A DNA stretch of 64,000 nucleotides from Yponomeuta sedellus (GCA_934045075.1 OW203724.1:16917143-16981142), one strand, 5' to 3'. Positions 22,336-34,734 are shown, numbered from the stretch's first letter. Notes: generated from the letters alone by a model not told the origin. Program-made: numbers and translations.

Positions 22336-23687
22336 TATCGTGTACACAAAAGTAACTATGAGAACAAAAAGTTATGAATAGCTATGAGAAGGCGCATTGT
22401 GTCATGCCGTTCATAAAACTACACGTAAAGGGAATTTACAAAGCGACTGTGCACTTTTCTTGCCGGTACTAGTCTGGATGAAATTGACTTCAAGATATTG
22501 AACTGTTTATGCGCTTAAATTTGAAAATTACTTTGCTAAATTCCGCCAAAAATCATACAAGCACCATGCGGTTAGTTAATGCACCGCCCTCCCTCCTACT
22601 TTTTTAGAGCAGAAGCATACTCATAAACATACAATAAGTCTATTATTATATAAAAAAGTCACTATGATTCTAGCTTTATGAATCGCAGTCCTGGCAAGGA
22701 ATATTTCATGATTTTAGTTAAGCCCGGTAACGGTTTCCGTGTCTAAGTATTTTTTTATGCAGTTTCAAAGAGTACATTTTTTGTAGGCCGCTGCACGTCT
22801 GGTGTCCGCTTCCCCCCTGGCCCGGGCGATTTGGCGAAAGTGCGTTTTCCCGAAATTACCGCAGCTGTCCCGGCAATGTTGCGGTTTCCGCGCCAAAAAC
22901 TCGTTAGTTGCTTTGTTCAATTTTCTGTCTGGATGTCCGTTTGTTTTTTTTTACTTTAAGGTACACTTTCATTTTGTTGGTTCGAATTGTATATGCTGTC
23001 TTATATCGCTTGTTACATACGAGTGGTGCAGATTTTGCAATATACTAGTACAAACATAGGGCAGGATCTGAAAGGCCAGTTGGACTGGGAATTGGACCAT
23101 GAAAAAATAATGAAATATAGATAACTATGAACTGTAATAATTTGTAAAGATGATCTACTATGATTTATTTGAATAAAAACTTTCAAAGCTTCAACGCCGC
23201 TACTAAGGCCAACATTCGTAAAAATATATTAATATGGTAAAAATATTAACTGTTAAACTAGTTTTGTTTATAGGAATACCATTTTACTTATGTACCTAAG
23301 TTGGTGAATCTATAAAATTTTATAAGGAATTGTTTATGTAAGTTCATTTACTTTTACAGTGCCGAAAACATTATTCTCCTTCTAGAGCAGTCGGGTAAAA
23401 ATGGCGAACACACCTTTAAGTGTCAATGCTAAAGATAACTTGTGCAAGTAAAATAAAAGCAAGAGATTACCAGTTTTATCTTAGGTATATCACATAGTTT
23501 GTAACAACAAAAGCCTTATCTTCAGCACAGCATTTATTTATATTTCAAGTAGGTAATCAATCAGCACCTATCTATTTTTCTGTTCCAGTGTAAGCTCATA
23601 CGAGATTTAGACTTCCGATTTAGATTTACAATTTAGACTTTAGGGTTCCGTACAGTCGGTGGCACGTCAACCTTTACATTTGAAATG

Positions 23688-23800
23688 AAAGTGTTTTATT
23701 CAAAGTAGCGCAGAAACTGCGGCTAAATGAACGTTACAATTCAAACTAGGTCTCCATTTCAAAATCTAGATCGTTTTGGAGAAAAAATGGACAAAAAGAC
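23688..23800 (+). repeat. Family 14 copy
   Basis: 'tttattcaaagtagcgcaga', 'aactgcggctaaatgaacgt' and 'ccatttcaaaatctagatcg' recur reverse-complemented at 34735-34850. Confidence 0.75.
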
Positions 23801-23938
23801 TCTAAAATTAGGCTTTTCAAAGTCCTTAATTAACAGAGTTAACATTATTATTTTGAAACATAAAATAATTATGTAGACTTATAAAGTATTTTAGTTGCAA
23901 ATTCACCCGTAATGCAACTAAGTAAAGAAACATGCTTA

Positions 23939-23966
23939 ATATCCAATCCATGCATGGATTGGATAT
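23939..23966. repeat. Perfect 28-bp palindrome
   Basis: atatccaatccatg followed directly by its exact reverse complement catggattggatat, with no loop. No repeat-family context recognised. Confidence 0.95.
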
Positions 23967-24061
23967 ACTAGAGGTGCGAACTTCTTCCTAAAGGGTGTGT
24001 AAAAGCGTTTTATATTTAACGACGTCATAGGCGTAACAGCTAGTCATTTTGTCATAGTGCA

Positions 24062-24250
24062 GATTGTCGCCAGGCTGTACTAGTCCACTGCTGGACATAG
24101 CCCTCCCCTAATGAGCGCAACACTGTGCCATCATTGGGGTAATGCGCATAATCCCCACGCTGGGCATGTGGGTTGGGGATCGCAGTTCGGTGTAATTGTA
24201 CTGCAGGGGGGCGCTGCTGCCCACCCCCGGTTTGTGTACCTTAGTCGCCT
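24062..24250 (-). repeat. LINE 3'-UTR fragment (family 3)
   Basis: 'ctagtccactgctggacata' and 'gccctcccctaatgagcgc' are the reverse complement of the LINE C-terminal coding end. They are joined to 'cataatccccacgctgggca', 'ggatcgcagttcggtg' and 'gcccacccccggtttgtg' from the 3' UTR. An opposed copy starts 350 bp on. Confidence 0.78.
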
Positions 24251-24599
24251 TTTACGTCACATTATTTAATGCTAAATCGCCAAAAGCAATTTCTCGATAC
24301 CTAGGTAGGTATGACTGTCACAGCTGAACCGAGACTGGGGCTAGCCGCGATAAACGCGTTGATCGTCCTACCGACTAATTGCCAACTTGCTTTATTTTAC
24401 TACATAGCAAGAAGGTGTTAAATTATCGCGCGATAAAAACGTTTGTCGCTGTGCCGTGTCGCGAGGGCTGCGCGAACGTTTTGACGATTTGCGATGTATG
24501 GCGTCAAAAAACCCGGTAAAAAACGCCGGAAGTAAAATTGAAAAGGGCAGCTAGCTTCATTAAATAACATTTTTGGAATCTGTCAATATCTTAATGTAA

Positions 24600-24772
24600 A
24601 ATTATTATTGCTGTAAGACGCTGGCAGTACAATTCCACCAAACTGCGATCCCCAACTCGCATGCCCAGCGTGCGGATTATGGGCATTACCCCCCATGGCA
24701 CAACCTTGCGCTATGCCGCTCATTAGGGGAGGGCTATGTCCAGCAGTGGACTAATATAGCCTGAAGAAGAAG
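24600..24772 (+). repeat. LINE 3' fragment (family 3), opposite orientation
   Basis: 'accaaactgcgatccccaac', 'gcattaccccccatggcaca' and 'gggagggctatgtccagcag', ending 'gcctgaagaagaaga'. It forms an inverted pair with 24062-24250, but its internal order (UTR before coding end) implies rearrangement. Confidence 0.75.
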
Positions 24773-25103
24773 ACGCTGGGCACCCCGACGAGTAATCCCT
24801 CTACAAAACCAATACGACGGATCGCAATGACAATTTGCCACTGTTAGAGGACCCAAATTGAGGTTTTGTCGTGTTTACAATTGGAAATAAAATATTATAA
24901 ACTATTTATTACGTAAAACCTTAATAGGTACCCGAAGTTTCGGCAGCGATGCAGTTGCCGTAGACACAGGTAGACTGAAGTGGCGAGTAAAGTCAATTAT
25001 TGTGGGTCACAAGGTTTCTTCAGAGTGTTGTTATAAACCACATTGCTTAGTTTTTGAGCGCAGCGTCATGTTTCTATACGGTCTTTATTGTGTAATCTCC
25101 GTC

Positions 25104-25125
25104 TCTTTCTCTCTCTCTCTCTCTG
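25104..25125. repeat. (CT)n microsatellite
   Basis: A run of CT dinucleotides, about 20 bases. Confidence 0.9.
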
Positions 25126-25424
25126 TTCCCAGCTGTATATAGTCTCACAGATGGGGTCAGCTTTCCTTACTTTCTCTCAACGTCGCCCTATTCATGACCC
25201 GTTTATCGAGGTTCCGCATTCTAAGAGGTCTTTCCGCACTGCATCCATACGAATATTCGGTTTTCGTCGGGATCTCCGCCCAGAAATTAATAGATTACAC
25301 TTCGAGCCCAGAAATTGATAGATTACACACAGACACTTCGTTTCCAATGTAGTCTGAAGGCTTTCGTTTCGCGTGCTCAAACCATCTCAGCCTACTCTCT
25401 TGCTGTCTCTCTGTGGTCCTTACC

Positions 25425-25745
25425 GTCTGTATGTAGCCTATGAAAGTCCCACAGCAGGGCACAGGCCTTCTCTCAGAGATACAGAGAGTTTGGGCTTAAT
25501 CACCATGCGTGCCCACCGCGGATTGGCAATTTCAAGCGCTGAGGCGTTTGAACACCTCAGACACCCAGGTTTCCTCACGATGTTTTCCTTCACAGTTAGC
25601 GGGTGGTATTGCTATTATAACTTCATACATGTACATAACTTAGAAAACAAAGTCGTTGGTACATGCCCGCACTGGGAATCGAAGCTGGGTCTCTCGCTTC
25701 AGAGTTCTGAGTCCATCGTTCAAGACTACCGTCTAATAATAATTG
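25425..25745 (+). mobile_element. Family 4 SINE-like copy, longest in window
   Basis: 'tgtagcctatgaaagtccca', 'ccaccgcggattggcaattt', 'tttcctcacgatgttttcct' and 'gtcgttggtacatgcccgca', then a degraded tRNA-like end on the reverse strand ('gggaatcgaagctgggtctc'). The 125-codon frame here is repeat-derived. Confidence 0.8.
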
Positions 25746-26199
25746 TGTAGGTAGGTATGTATTACGCTGGATTGTGCGCTTTGCGCTTGATTGAGCTGCG
25801 TGGGCGGGCGCCGCTCAATTCGTCTGACTTCACTATTATTTAATAAACTTGACCCATAAAGCAGGATCCTTAAAAAACAACTTCCAAGGGTACCCTCTCG
25901 AATAACATCTGCGCTTATCGCATTTTTGGAACGGGGCTTCATAAAATATACGGTAATTAAACGTGATATGGGAAGCGTGCAAGAATATTCCGTCCATGTT
26001 TCTGTTGGGTTAAAATGATATTTTACAACTTGCAAATTAGCAAGTAGGTACTTATAATTACTCATCATAAACAACATAATATAATGCAAAAAACATAAGG
26101 TTCATTAACGGTAGAACATGAGCATTGGTAAATACTTTTATAATATAAAAATGGGTACACAAGTACTTCGTATTTCACATATTAAAGGTGTAAGAATCC

Positions 26200-26340
26200 A
26201 AAGTACCCGGAACCGGCGTGCGTGCATGGAACGTCTAATGAACGTTGATGAAGCGAAGGTGATCCGTCAGGATCGTGGCAAGTAGCAGTCCTTACTCTGT
26301 AGCTCTGGGGTACACTAGTGAGGCTATGTTATGTAAGAAT
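26200..26340 (-). repeat. Family 6 copy
   Basis: 'gaacgttgatgaagcgaagg' and 'tgatccgtcaggatcgtggc' are the reverse complement of the 17352 copy. Confidence 0.8.
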
Positions 26341-26693
26341 CCAACTACAGTGATCTTGAGCGTTTTAAATTAATATTGTGCATAAACGGAACAAAAAACT
26401 AATCTCGTAAACTTCGTGACTCACACGCAGTAAACTGTAATTACCGAAACAAAAAAATAACTGGATGTAATTTTTACTAAGTCTGATTCATAGTATTCTT
26501 ACTAGCACACGTCTCGCCTATTTCTAACAGGCTATCATTACCTTGGTTTTTCTTTGAGTAGCCGACACATATTTTTAAAGTAGACATTTTGTTAATTATA
26601 GATCTCGGAATAATAAATATGTACAGGGTGTGACAAAATCCCGGTCTATAAAGATACGATTCTGTAAAACGCTCCATACACGCCGTCATAATT

Positions 26694-26740
26694 TGCCACA
26701 GACTATGTATATATATTATATATATACATAGTCTGTGGCA
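26694..26740. repeat. 47-bp palindrome
   Basis: tgccacagactatgtatata is mirrored by tatatacatagtctgtggca with a TA-rich centre. It is followed by 'gattttacaagggaaag' and 'gggaatcgtacgtttgtgaa', which resemble 37139-37230, so it may be one end of a diverged foldback family. Confidence 0.93.
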
Positions 26741-27809
26741 GAGATTTTACAAGGGAAAGATTTGCGGAGAGTTTTAAGGGAATCGTACGTTTGTGAATAA
26801 CACCCTAAGTCAACAAAATCAATATAGTTTTCGCAATCCTGGAAACAGCAAAGAAACTTTCCAATACTTTCAAAGGTATTCTTACATCTTATACTAACTA
26901 AACTTACCTGCGCGATGAGAATGTATCGAACGGCATACCTACCTACATTTTCGCGATTTCAAAGTTTTACCCTTATTAAAATTCGTATTGGTAGAACCGT
27001 TGAGGATTTTTTTACTTGATTTACCGTACACCCTGTAAAGTATTTCTACGTACCTACTACATAACATCGCCGGCCGAATAAAAAAATACACGAGTCTGTT
27101 TTGACCTTAAACGTTCTCATTTACATTTTAAATGTTGTCACTACTGCGTTAAAAAAAAACTTCGAATCTATCTTGGATCGCAGGTCGCTTGCAATGGAGC
27201 AGACTGGTTCTGCAACTTCTCGATTATGTGGTAGGTGTGTCTGGTTGTTTTTTGGTGAACTAGCGTCGTGATTAATAACGCTCTGCTCGTAAACACAATC
27301 GTTCGTGTGATGTTCTGGTGGTCGTTTTTGTATCATTGTTGAGGGAAGCCATTTTTAGACGCAAAAAAACCGACAATGCTACTTACTTGGCCTTGAGACA
27401 GGCCTGGAACTTATAAAGGGAGGCCCCTGCGATGGTAAGGCGACACTCAAGGATACTCCTTTAGCCTCGATACCGTAGCACTTGTATCGAACACTATAGG
27501 CGCCAGATCAGTGTATGAGTGTTAGTACTGGCTGACAGAACTAACTGCACTACCAATTTGAAATTCAAATTAAGCTCGCGGACTATTTGTTCAATAATAT
27601 CATACTTTGTATACGTATTACATTCACAGAATCACAGAGTATAGGTATAATAGTTGTGCAACATTGAAATTATCTGCGAAAGTACGTAGTTGATTGACTT
27701 AAGTGTACCTACTCAACTGACTCATTAATTAAAGGCAGTTTTGAATAGACAAATTGTTTAATAAAACTTTTATATTATTACATTTATGAACTACGAGTAT
27801 GTTACTGAT

Positions 27810-28050
27810 GAAGTGACAGTGGGCTGGTCACATATGCCAAAGAACTGATGGTTGACGGGGTGCAATGGTTCCCGAGTGGAGACCACGAACTGGCAAAGGC
27901 AGCATAGGACGCAAACTAGGTTGCTGAACCGATGATCGGAGGTATATTGCTGGCAGTGGCTGGATGACGATGGTTGAGGACAGGGAGAAGTGGAAGCGTG
28001 CCTTGGGCAGGCCTTTGTCCAGCAGTGGACGATTACGGGCCGCTTGATAA
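27810..28050 (+). pseudogene. LINE reverse-transcriptase C-terminal relic, heavily decayed
   Basis: Traces of W-AGH, RTDG, PEWRPRTGKGSIGR and the ending 'cctttgtccagcagtggacg' can be read across several frames with stops. It is the same domain end as at 3490 but from a more diverged LINE. Confidence 0.7.
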
Positions 28051-28059
28051 TAAATTATT

Positions 28060-31000
28060 ATGTACCTACTGCACATTAATTCTCGCCACTATAAATTAAT
28101 AAACTTATGTTTATAAAATAAGACTTAAATGTCTAATAGCGGTTTGTAAATTTTAAGGTTACTATCGTAAAGGGCTATTTTCTCTTTTTGAAACCTATTT
28201 AAGTACCAATGTAATGCGTGTAATCAATCAGCTCTGCTCCCATTAGAAGTTTCGATAGTCCTTCATTTCGCCATCGCTTCCAAAACGTTACTTCTTGCGC
28301 CCAATGACTCAAGGAAATTACAAAAGACTCGCACTCCGATATCGTTGCTCCGTACTATAACAATTATTACACTTGAACGGGTCGATATGAGGCCACGTTC
28401 GAGGGGCAACTGCAAGACATGAGTCAGCCATCAACTGGCGCGTGAAGCGGTTGAATAAGAATACTAACACAACATTTGACTGCTCCAGGAGGCCTTATGG
28501 GTTTTCCCACTCTTATTAAAAAAAAACTGAACTCAAAAAAAGTATCCATAATTAGGCTAAGATTGATCCGGTCATTGTTCAAACGTACAACGGGAGATGA
28601 TCATTACGATTTGCTCTTTAGAGCGGTCTTATCGTGAAGACTTAGAGGTGAATTCAGATTGTCAGAGAGTTATATGTAACGACGTGACTCGCGAGTACAC
28701 TCCGCTACACTTTTATAATATTCGTGCCAGTTGGTCGAAATCGCCCCTGTATTTTGACGAAATTTAAAAATAATGCGGACGCCGCAAAAAGCCCTTTTCC
28801 GTTCCCATGCAACCGGCGAGTTGTTAGTGCAATTTTTAGGGCGTGATCGACGCAACGGCGCATATCTGCATGCATTTGCGACAACAATACCCTCTAAACT
28901 CTTACCGGCCATACAATCTGTCCCCAGACGAGCCACAATTAAGCACCGGCTCACGTACCAACTTATCAAGGTCAGCCTTGTAATGAATTCTCGTTCAAAA
29001 TAATGGAACAGACCCGCCTTTGTTATACGTACAAACACCGTGATAGCAGAGACAATGACGACGTTTTCACTGCGAGCGCCGGTGCGGGAGCTTAAAAACA
29101 TACTTTCCGTGCATATAATTCCATATGCAAATTGACTTTATTATGCATCATGTATCGTCGAAAGATTCCATGTCTGACTAAGAACGCACTTACATGGCGC
29201 GAATCACGTACATTCTCGCTTACACTTCTTTTGTGTAGCCTATAAACTTCTCACTGCAGGGCACGGACCTTCTCTCAGATAGTATGGGCTTAATTACCAC
29301 GCGTGCCCACCGCGGATTGGCAATTTCAAGCGCCGAGGTATTGGAACACCTCAGCCACTCAAGGTTTCCTCACGATGTTTTCCTTTAAAGTTAGCTAGTG
29401 ATTTTGGTACTATTGACTGGATAAAATTTGTTTTACACGGTAACTGTACCAATAAATCTGTTGAATGCATTTGCCACGAAGCCCGTAATAGACGTAATCG
29501 ATTTGATCTGATAGGAACTCTCATTTTGTTAACATCGAAGTTTTTTTACCAATGGACCAAAAGGAATTTTAATACCGGCTTCTTGACTATAACAGCGGTT
29601 TGTTTCACCGCAAAAACATTTTTAAGGATGAATTAATGGTAATCATTTAAAAACAATGGTAGAGTCAAGGTAGCGCGTGTCTACCACGATGGTCAGTCGG
29701 TACTACTACACAACTTCCATTATGTAGTCGTCGGAGCGACCGACTGGCGACAATTTCGACTGGACTATGCATAATTTAGCCATTAATTCTCCAAATGACT
29801 CTTGGAAGTTCTGCGCTCGCCAGACGGGGTCCGCTATTGCTATAACATGCACGCGTCAGCCGAGCTGAAATACTGGATTGCATTGCATAGTGGGCGTGAG
29901 AGCCCCTCGAAAACTGTTCTTGTGTTTGTGGCAGCTTTTATTGGTGCTCTGTTTTCTTGACTATTTATTGCTAAGTGACATTTCACGGACTTGATGATGC
30001 TAATTTACTGTTGTTGGTTTCTATGCTTGACAGGTTGTGGTTCGTGGGGTCTCAAAAGAATTTTTGGATATACTTTCGACGGTTTCATGTTAAGTTTTTG
30101 CGCTGTTGCAAAGTCTCCTTCCCATAGCTCTTTGGTATTACGGCGTTGCCACATTCACTCCGATACGCGACGATGCCAGATTTCCAGCCGGCGCAATCAG
30201 AAAGAATACAAAGATTGTTCCAGCCGAGTGCTTGTTCTCCCCCAGTCGCTCGAGAGAGCAAGTTCGTTTAGGTTCAGGGACGAAGTTGCAGCTATATTTA
30301 CGTCGCACCCGACGAATCGGCTTTGCAATTAAATTCTGTAAGCGAAGCTTTATGTCCCGGGCTAAATATACCCCAGTGCGCTGTTGCCATGCTGACAGGC
30401 CGCGGCTTCGGGTTGAAATAATACCGGAGACTTATTTTGTTAGTAACTTTACAAAAAGGTAGTCTGTTTTTCCCCAATTTTAAAAAACCGTTTTTCTCCC
30501 AATTTGATTTCCCGGGTCGCGTCAATATTCCACCTTTCCGCGTGGCCTTTTGCCGGCATTCAGCAGTTAATTAAGTACACTTTAAATCTCCTAGTTTCTT
30601 GGCAGCTAACTGTTTGCCGAGGCGTTCAAACAGGGCGGAGTAATTGACAGTCGGCGCATTGAATGAATTCCCCCGGCTGAATGTCAGCCGCTGGCGTCGT
30701 GTGGAAATCGCCTCGGCTGCACTCCCTACCTCAATAATGCTCCTAACAGCAACCGTAACCAAAGTTCAGTAGTTCAATGAGCTCCGACGCCTATCACGTT
30801 TATTGTCTTTGGAGAGGAAAGGTCGCCCCGAATCGCCCTTTGGTGTGCGAAAATCACGCGCAGACATTCTTGTTTTTGTATCGAAATCTGGGTTCATTAA
30901 GGTGATCGAGTGCGTTGTTTAATTTCGGGGAAGAAAACGTTGTCTCTGGAAATTCACTAACGTAGCTGGTAAATTTCCGCAGTTCATTATATACATAAAT

Positions 31001-32440
31001 AGCAGTAACCGCGACGCGGTTCACGAATAAGCCTTTAGCCTATGTCTACCCTGAAAGTGTATACTAGACACTAGTGAAAGAATTTTCGAAAACGGATAAG
31101 TACACTCGGAGATTATTCCCTACATTAAAAATATATAAACTTACGAGCTATTCCTATTTATAATGTTAGTATAGATATATAAGACGAGATGTTGACAATA
31201 AAACACTGCTTGATATCCTTTTTCAAATAACTCGTGGAAATCTCAAAGTGATACTTATGTTTTTTAGGCGTTACATCAGCAGCACTTTTTTTGGAGTTAA
31301 TAATCACTTGAAAACCATTTATGAAAATAATTTGAATAAATAAAAGGAGTGAAACAAAATTAATATAACGACATCAAGTTGCTCGAAACGCAGTGGAAAA
31401 TTATTGCAGACCGAAACAAAACAAATTAAGGAGCCCCGTGAAAACAAACGAATGTTTTGTGACTTGGCATTGGGAATATTCTAGATACACAACATTTTCC
31501 GAGTTAAGAACCTGCTGAAAAGATTTGCGATTGACGTGGCATTGCGTTGTTTTACGACCTTCTTAAGAGCTACGTGACTTCACACTGCAAATCATAAGTC
31601 TGTACTTTAGGCACGAAATATCCATTTCCAGCTAAGGACCGCTCGGCCGAGACCAAATAAAAAATGGTGAATCGTTCTGTAGCCAAGTAATGATCCTAAT
31701 GAGACTTGCGAGAATCGCCTAATGAGAATCTCCAATAATCAGATCGCTATGTCGCGAGAGTATTTTTGTGGTCTACTGCGGTTTTCTACTACAAATCGCA
31801 ATAAGATAACGTCGTTTTAAGCGTTTCGTGTTGAAGGGGTGGCCTTACTGTACTGAAATCGTCCATGTAACAATAATATTATCACTAACATTGCCAAGTC
31901 TGAACATACCTACTCGCTCAAAGGTAGGCATTGTGTATTACAATGCAATCGTCCTTTGATAAGCCTCTTCGTTCCTCGTCAACAAGAATCCGGGCCTATG
32001 GTAGCTCTTATGCAGTTCTCTATAAGTGATAGTATTGCACAAAAAGGGACTATCTGAATGTCACGGACTGCACAATACGTTGCAGCGAGTTTAAAAATAG
32101 ATTGATGTTTCCATAACCACCGCAACTGCGCACTTGTTACGGTCTGGCACTTGATAAATACAAAGTTGGTTTATGGGCGGTGCGTGGAAACTGCGCGTTG
32201 GTAATAACTAAACCTGACCCACCTCAAGCTTGTGACTGCTCTTGTTATGTAAAAGCGTGATGAGTGTTTACTTCCCGCCGAATGACTGCAACGCAATAGG
32301 TAGGTAGGGACGTACCTTCGTCGGTCGCTGCGTAGTTAGTAACGGGGGACGGATTCACACGGGACGACGGTTACCGCACGACAGTTTTTACGGTTTCGTA
32401 TCCGAAGGGTTCCGTCCGTCCGACTTTAAGGCGCCGACAA
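28060..32440. other. Repeat-poor segment of hdc intron 1
   Basis: Apart from one family 4 copy (29240-29405) I find no recurrent family in this 4.4 kb, unlike all neighbouring DNA. The open frames (for example 28670-29101 reverse, 29991-30332 forward) show no domain, splice partner or conserved motif. The likeliest content is regulatory or otherwise constrained intronic DNA. Confidence 0.5.
29240..29405 (+). mobile_element. Family 4 SINE-like copy, 3' truncated
   Basis: 'agcctataaacttctcactg', 'ccaccgcggattggcaattt' and 'ggtttcctcacgatgttttc'. Confidence 0.8.
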
Positions 32441-32545
32441 TAAACGTGATAGCTAGCGCCACCAATGGAATAAAAATAGTGACTTGTTTTTTATTACGTT
32501 TTTTTTTTCAAAAAGTAAATGTAAGATATTTTTATTTGTGGAGTT
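32440..32545 (-). repeat. Family 5 fragment
   Basis: 'gctagcgccaccaatggaat' followed by 'tcaaaaagtaaatgtaagat' mirrors the 3' half of family 5. Confidence 0.6.
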
Positions 32546-32699
32546 AGCATCGGGTAGCGCCTCTTTCTATCTAAGGTAGCGGTTCCAGTTGAAATTAGAC
32601 AGATGGCTTTTTATTATGGCGGATTACCTAATTTATTTTATTTATATTATTTATTAATGAATAATAAATGTCAAAAAATAATTGTTCAAATTATTTTTT

Positions 32700-32890
32700 A
32701 TTTAAATTGCAGAGCCGGTAGAGTCCACGCTTTTTTTAGGCATAACGATAGACTCAAAACTGCAATGGGGTCAGCATATTGGAAAACTGTCGGTTGAGTT
32801 CAGCAGCGTTTGCAGTCAGAAAAATTAGACAACTTACAGACGTGTCGACAGCGAGGGTGTTAAAAACATTTCTATTTTCTTATATATTAT
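32700..32890 (+). pseudogene. LINE (jockey-like) reverse-transcriptase relic
   Basis: One frame reads VESTLFLGITIDSKLQWGQH then IGKLS. After a one-base shift the sequence reads AFAVRKIRQLTDVSTARVLK then TFLFSYILL. This is the 'FLGI-ID-KL-W--HI' and 'KIRQLTD--TAR-VYF-YF' region of jockey-type LINE ORF2. The frameshift and truncation on both sides make it inactive. Confidence 0.75.
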
Positions 32891-33189
32891 TGGCGCAAGC
32901 CAACTTCGTGGAACCCCTTAATAAAAAAACTTTCCACTGATCGACATGCCTACTGGAAGATAAAATTAGACAGTTCTTCCTTTCAAATTACGTAAAATTT
33001 TACTGTGGATGCCTATCCACAGTTAGACTTTACGTTAGTCCTATGCCGCGTTTGTCTGCGGTAAATTTGTGCAAATGACCTCAGTGTCCTTTTCCATGTT
33101 TGTGATGGGCCTGACTCGTTAGCACAAGGTATCCCAGTTTGGAACTAAAACAACTGAATGCTATTATCATTATTTATGTACAGATTTAT

Positions 33190-33410
33190 CTTAGGAAACG
33201 GCTATTAGTTAGGCTGTGCATTCAGCAGTATGTTTTATAAAACTTCAATTAATGGTTTACTACGACAATTCGATGAACATTTCAAAGAATAAAATAAATA
33301 AATAAGTCTATCAACTCGCAGATTAACAAGTAGGAAAACTCGACTACGCTATGTACATCGTAATACACTACGCGTTGTAGTTTTATTGAAACATACCCCA
33401 CGTTAACTTT
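33190..33410 (+). repeat. Family 8 copy
   Basis: 'aattaatggtttactacgac', 'ttcgatgaacattt', 'cagattaacaagtaggaaaa' and 'gttgtagttttattgaaaca'. Confidence 0.75.
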
Positions 33411-33749
33411 TACATTTTTGCTGCAACGTCGCCCGGAACGAAACTGAAAAGTGTAAAGGTCGATATGCTGTCGATTGTTCTGACGCGTTTTTTAATTATG
33501 TACTAGACGTCTTTATACCTCGTAGTACATGAAGAGCATTTATGATGCGGTTTTATGGCCTATTCATGTTGTTTTTGTTTATAGTTTTGTTTTGCCGTTT
33601 TTAGTTCCCGCGTAACTATTTATTTTTATAGACTTCAGAAGGTAACGCGACGCTGCTTTTATATCTTCATTTCCAAAACAAGGTTGTCTGGAATACATCG
33701 CTTTTAGCGATAAAACCTTTATTTTCTTGTGTGTTTTGTTTTTTTATGT

Positions 33750-33915
33750 AGCCTATAAGGGCCCCACTGCAGGGCAGAGGCCTCAGAAAGGGAAAGTATG
33801 GGCTTAATTACTGCGCATGCCCACCGCGGATTGGCAATTTCAAGCACTGAAGTAGTTGAACAGGTCACACACTTAGGCCAAATCCTCACGATGTTTTTTT
33901 CACGGCTAACGCGTT
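33750..33915 (+). mobile_element. Family 4 SINE-like copy, truncated
   Basis: 'tgtagcctataagggcccca', 'ccaccgcggattggcaattt', 'aatcctcacgatgttttttt'. Confidence 0.78.
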
Positions 33916-33944
33916 GTATTGCTACTGTAACTCCACAAATTCAA

Positions 33945-34260
33945 TTAAATTCAATTTATTTCAACGTAAAGAATTTACATTCTATTTGGTGCACCAAATA
34001 GAATGTAAATTCTAACTGGTGCACCTGTAAAAGTGCCGAAACGTCGGAAAATTGTAAAAATATAATAAACGAGTGAAATCCGTATTAAAACAGTTTTAAT
34101 TATGTCTAGTACTCGTGTTAACCTTAGAAAATACTATGTCAAAGTACAATGTAACATAAAAGTGAAAGCCGCTGCCTTCGGGCCGTAGTGTAATGGAGAA
34201 AAAGGCAGCGGGCAAAAAACTCCACTGTGACCATCTTTTCTCAAGTCCTCTTATATCTAC
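33945..34260 (-). repeat. Family 10 copy split by an insertion
   Basis: 'ttcaatttatttcaacgtaa' with 'agaatttacattct' on the left and 'gtcaaagtacaatgtaac', 'cttcgggccgtagtgtaatg' and 'ctcaagtcctctta' on the right are the reverse complement of 5776-5985. About 34013-34128, including 'gtgccgaaacgtcggaaaat', has no counterpart there and is an insertion. Confidence 0.75.
33970..34013. repeat. Perfect 44-bp palindrome
   Basis: aagaatttacattctatttggtg is followed without a loop by its exact complement (arms of 22 bp, centre ggtg|cacc). It lies at the boundary of the insertion within family 10. Confidence 0.96.
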
Positions 34261-34429
34261 ATACATCAGATACACATATACGTACGAGTGTGATAAGATT
34301 CCATGATTGCCATTAATGACTTTAAATTCCAAATAGGTCGCGAAAACATAACAAGTGCTGCGGCCAGACACACGAACAGCACTCGTTCACGAGCATAACG
34401 CAGAGGTCAGCCATCATCATCAAACGTAC

Positions 34430-34545
34430 GTAACTTAGAAAGCGAAGTCATTGGTACTATGCCGGGATTCGAACCCACAACCTCCCGATTGAGACGACAT
34501 GGTTCTATCGCTCCGCTACTATCGCTAGCCGGTGAGTACGGTGAA
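34430..34545 (+). mobile_element. Family 4 SINE-like copy, tRNA-like end only
   Basis: 'acttagaaagcgaagtcatt', then 'gccgggattcgaacccacaa' (B box on the reverse strand) and 'gatagaacca/cgctccgctacta' stem pieces. It is a tRNA-like SINE head and not a functional tRNA. Confidence 0.75.
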
Positions 34546-34734
34546 GAGTTCTAAACTAACTTAGATGACAATGATGTCCGGAAGTACTGCTAGTGCAATG
34601 CTTGAGTTCTACGTTTTAATAATTGGAAGAAGAAGAAGAAAAAGATTTATTATAGAAACAGTGCACACGCCACAGTAACAAAATTACGTGATTACGTAAA
34701 ATTAACGACTTTAATAAGACTAACTTTGAAGTTT

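Noticed and set aside
28670..29101. 143-codon reverse-strand frame
   Set aside because: No motif or paired splice sites. A frame of this length is plausible by chance in locally GC-richer intronic DNA.
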